In this document: piece after piece, positions 61,590 through 64,000 of the stretch
Position numbering within the stretch: the first letter of the stretch is position 1
How the letters are laid out: the number at the start of each line of letters is the position of its first letter
Made by a program: the position numbers and the translations under genes
The notes under the pieces: generated by a model
What the model was told of the DNA's origin: nothing
Databases searched by the model: none
What the model saw: only the letters and a program-made list of their open reading frames with translations
Origin: Phlebiopsis flavidoalba
Lineage: Eukaryota > Basidiomycota > Agaricomycetes > Polyporales > Phanerochaetaceae
Length of the DNA stretch: 64,000 bases
Direction: 5' to 3'
NCBI GenBank assembly: GCA_035772785.1
Contig: JAOCPU010000029.1
Coordinates: 186,001-250,000 of the forward strand

Positions 61590-64000
61590 ATGCAGATGCC
61601 AGCTTGCCACCGCTAACCGCTGCTTGCTACCCCCTCTCCCCTGCCTCCCTCAAGGCTGCCGTCGCCCCCCGCTGAGGGCCCAGTTCGAGCTTCTTTCTGT
61701 GACCGGCCTCTTCGTCGCCACGAACAAGGCAACCGCCGCGAAGCTGCAGCTGCCCCGAGCTCGCTTTGCTCTCGCCAGAAAAGGAAGGCCCCGCTTTTTG
61801 CCCTCCAGTACATCGGCTTCAACCGACGCTGTTCATTCCAGGGCTCTTGGTGACAAGGAAGTCTCCCGCCTACCCGTGATAGCCGCTCGCCCACGCGGTT
61901 TGCCCTCAGTTCCCCTGTCCTCACGCCTTATCCGTTGCTTCTGGAGGCCTCTCTTCATCGACAGCGGTGGTTTGTATGCTGCTCTCCTTGAAGCATTCGG
62001 CCGATAAGACCCTGAGTTCCCGCTGCACGGACCAGTCGGCTCTGTTGAGTGCAGTCTAGGGTCGTATGTTGCAGGTCTCGTAACCCTTGGGCAACTAAGC
62101 TTGTCCTCCCCGCCCTCCTTCACGATCTGATCAAGACCGCTGGCAAGTGGCAGATCAAGACTGGCTCGCTCGTCGCCCTTGATCAGCTCATTGCCTCCGC
62201 CTCCTTCGCAAATCGCCAAGGCTACCCCCGACATCGTCCCCGTCCCCTTGCGGGACGCGATCTGGGATACCAAAGGCTGACGTGAAGAAGGCTGCTCGTG
62301 AAATGTACTCTTGAAAAGGCCACCGCTTCTCATATTCGAACAAGGATATCGAGCGCTTTATTCCTGCTCTCATTGACGCTTTGATCAAACCCCGTCGAGA
62401 AGGTTTTCCCCCACCATCGGCCTCCTCTCGGCTACGACATTCGTTTCAGAAGTAGATTCGAGACCACCCTCTCTCTCATGGTCGGCCCCTCATTGTCCCG
62501 TGGTCTCAAGCGAGAAGCTCACCGCGACCAAGCGTAAGGTCCGCTGTCATCCGCCGACAACATGGCCAAGCTCGTCGACTCGGAGGTCAACCGTCCGTTC
62601 CGCCCGTTCCTTCCCAAGCTCCCTTCCCGGGCCTTCTCAATGGGTCGAGACTACCCATCCGGTGATCCCGAGGCATCGCAGCGTCGTCGGCCGTGCGATC
62701 GCGGACCCTCCGCCAGGTCGGCAACGTCCCCCACGGTGACGGCTCCGAACCTCCCCCCTCTCAAGCGTCGCGGGACGAGAAGACTCTCGCTCACTCGCCT
62801 CATTGCCATCGGTACAAGAAGGCTGGCGCCAGCCCCTCGGTGTCGACAACCTCGAGACCATCTACGCGTCGAAACCTCGCCGCAACCTCGTCAACGCGAA
62901 GGAGTTCGATATACCGCTCAGTGGCAAACCCTCGTGCCCTACATCAAGTTCCTCACATGCCAACCCCGACCCCATCACCATTGTCAACGAGTGGGCCGTC
63001 AAGTCTGCTACCATCGGTGACACGACGGTGCTGATGAGCACGAGGAAGAGGAGGAGGGTGAGGACTTGTGTAACTGCCAGTTCTCGCTCGCCTACGGTGC
63101 CAAGATCCTGCTCACCCGCTTCCCCTCCGCCCCTCCGCTACCCTCCGCCTCAAGCGTGGTCACCGCTACGGTCTTTGCGGTCGTAAACGGTACCGGCCAA
63201 GTCGACGCTCATGCGCGCCATCACCAACGGCCAGGTTGAGGGCTTCCCTTCGCCCGACGAGGTCCGCACCTTCTACGTCGAGCACGACATCGACGGTTCC
63301 GATGAAGACACCTCTGTTCTCGAGTTCATCTGCAATGACAAGCGTATCCAAGCTGAGCGTGAGGAGATCATCGAGCCCTCGCGTCCGTCGGCTTCACCGA
63401 TGAGCGCCAGGCGCAATCCATCGTCTCGCTTCTCTCTGGTGGTTGGAAGATGAAGCTCGCCCTCGCCCGCGCCATGTTGTTCAAGGCCGACATTCTCTTG
63501 CTCGATGAGCCTCCTACCAACCACTTGGACGTTGTCAACGTTGCTTGGCTCGAGAACTACCTTATCAGCCTCGAACGACCTGCACACAATCCAGTGAGTT
63601 CACATTAACCTCATCATCATCACTATATACTGACCCATTCTGATAGTCATCGTCTTCGCACGACTCCGCATTCTTGAACACAAACTCCATCACCGACGTT
63701 CTCCACTTGAACCGCTTCAAGCTTCGCCGCTACAGGGGCAACCTCGAGTCCTTCATGAAGGCTGTCCCCGAGGCCCGCTCGTACTACACTCTCGGAGGCG
63801 GCTGAGGACTACCAGTTCAAGCTCCCCGACCCCCCTCTGCTGGACGGTGTCAAGACCAAGGAGAAGTCGCTCCTCAAGATGCGTAACGTCGGCTTCAAGT
63901 ACCCACCCAGACCAAGCAGCAGCTCTTCGACATTACTCTCCAGGTCTCGCTCTCGTCCCCGTGTCGCCGTCCTCGGTCCCAACGGTTCCGGCAAGTCCCA
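61590..64000 (+). CDS. YEF3: Translation elongation factor 3 (EF-3), cut by right edge
   Basis: Ribosome-bound ABC ATPase found in fungi, needed for release of deacylated tRNA from the E site. The N-terminal HEAT-repeat region spans about 61600-62950 ([75 protein letters not shown]). An acidic segment then EEGEDLCNC and [11 protein letters not shown] (about 63050-63115) leads into the first ABC domain: a Walker A read with two extra bases (about 63178-63205), [37 protein letters not shown], the signature [15 protein letters not shown] (about 63433-63478) and Walker B LLLDEP then TNHLDVVN (about 63495-63535), with one extra Pro codon between. An intron lies at about 63595-63646. The window ends inside the second Walker A (GPNGSGKS). 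The start at 61590 is approximate, and the frame is broken many times. Confidence 0.92.

Noticed and set aside
1..64000. tRNA genes, rRNA or CRISPR arrays
   Set aside because: No convincing tRNA T-loop and anticodon arm pairs were seen by eye, no rRNA stretches, and no regularly spaced identical repeats. A covariance-model search would be needed to exclude tRNAs.

Overview
The window is nuclear DNA of a fungus, most likely an agaricomycete-type basidiomycete. The evidence is: elongation factor 3 (a fungal translation factor) at the right edge; genes split by many 45-65 bp GT..AG introns; a CreA/Mig1 repressor with a long basidiomycete-style tail; and lineage-specific membrane-protein, arrestin-like and small tandem families. 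GC content is high in coding regions. The family names come from recognising translated sequence by eye; no search was run.

Layout: 0-4.1 kb, two divergent membrane/secreted aspartic proteases. 5.0-7.4 kb, creA on the minus strand. 7.4-11.5 kb, GC-rich, no supported gene. 11.5-12.9 kb, an F-box/LRR-type gene. 13.1-16.0 kb, a tandem array of an unrecognised small family with a duplicated promoter. 16.5-18.1 kb, mitochondrial sulfide:quinone oxidoreductase. 18.1-24.7 kb, gene-poor and carrying three sets of degenerate repeats. 24.7-28.9 kb, two tandem FAD monooxygenases. 29.3-30.5 kb, arrestin-like. 32.6-35.0 kb, remnants of multipass membrane proteins. 35.1-37.0 kb, a coiled-coil protein with internal repeats. 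38.2-40.5 kb, a type I phosphodiesterase/nucleotide pyrophosphatase. 43.7-48.3 kb, two tandem aquaglyceroporins. 48.7-49.2 kb, COX20. 49.7-56.0 kb, a roughly 2,000-residue protein related to bacterial toxins with a TcdA/TcdB-type pore-forming domain. 57.3-58.4 kb, mitochondrial porin (VDAC). 59.1-59.8 kb, a Cdc25/Ych1-type rhodanese phosphatase. 61.6-64.0 kb, EF-3, running off the edge.

Nearly every gene, including expected single-copy essential ones (EF-3, VDAC, COX20), carries small indels, often in homopolymers or short repeats. The simplest reading is a noisy long-read assembly. Frameshifts here are therefore not by themselves evidence of pseudogenes, and gene boundaries are spans rather than clean ORFs.

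The standout is the toxin-like gene. It has the domain order of bacterial large toxins but carries fungal-type introns and sits between COX20 and VDAC, which argues for horizontal acquisition and against contamination. The other theme is local duplication: proteases, the 13-16 kb family, monooxygenases and aquaglyceroporins are each present as neighbouring copies.
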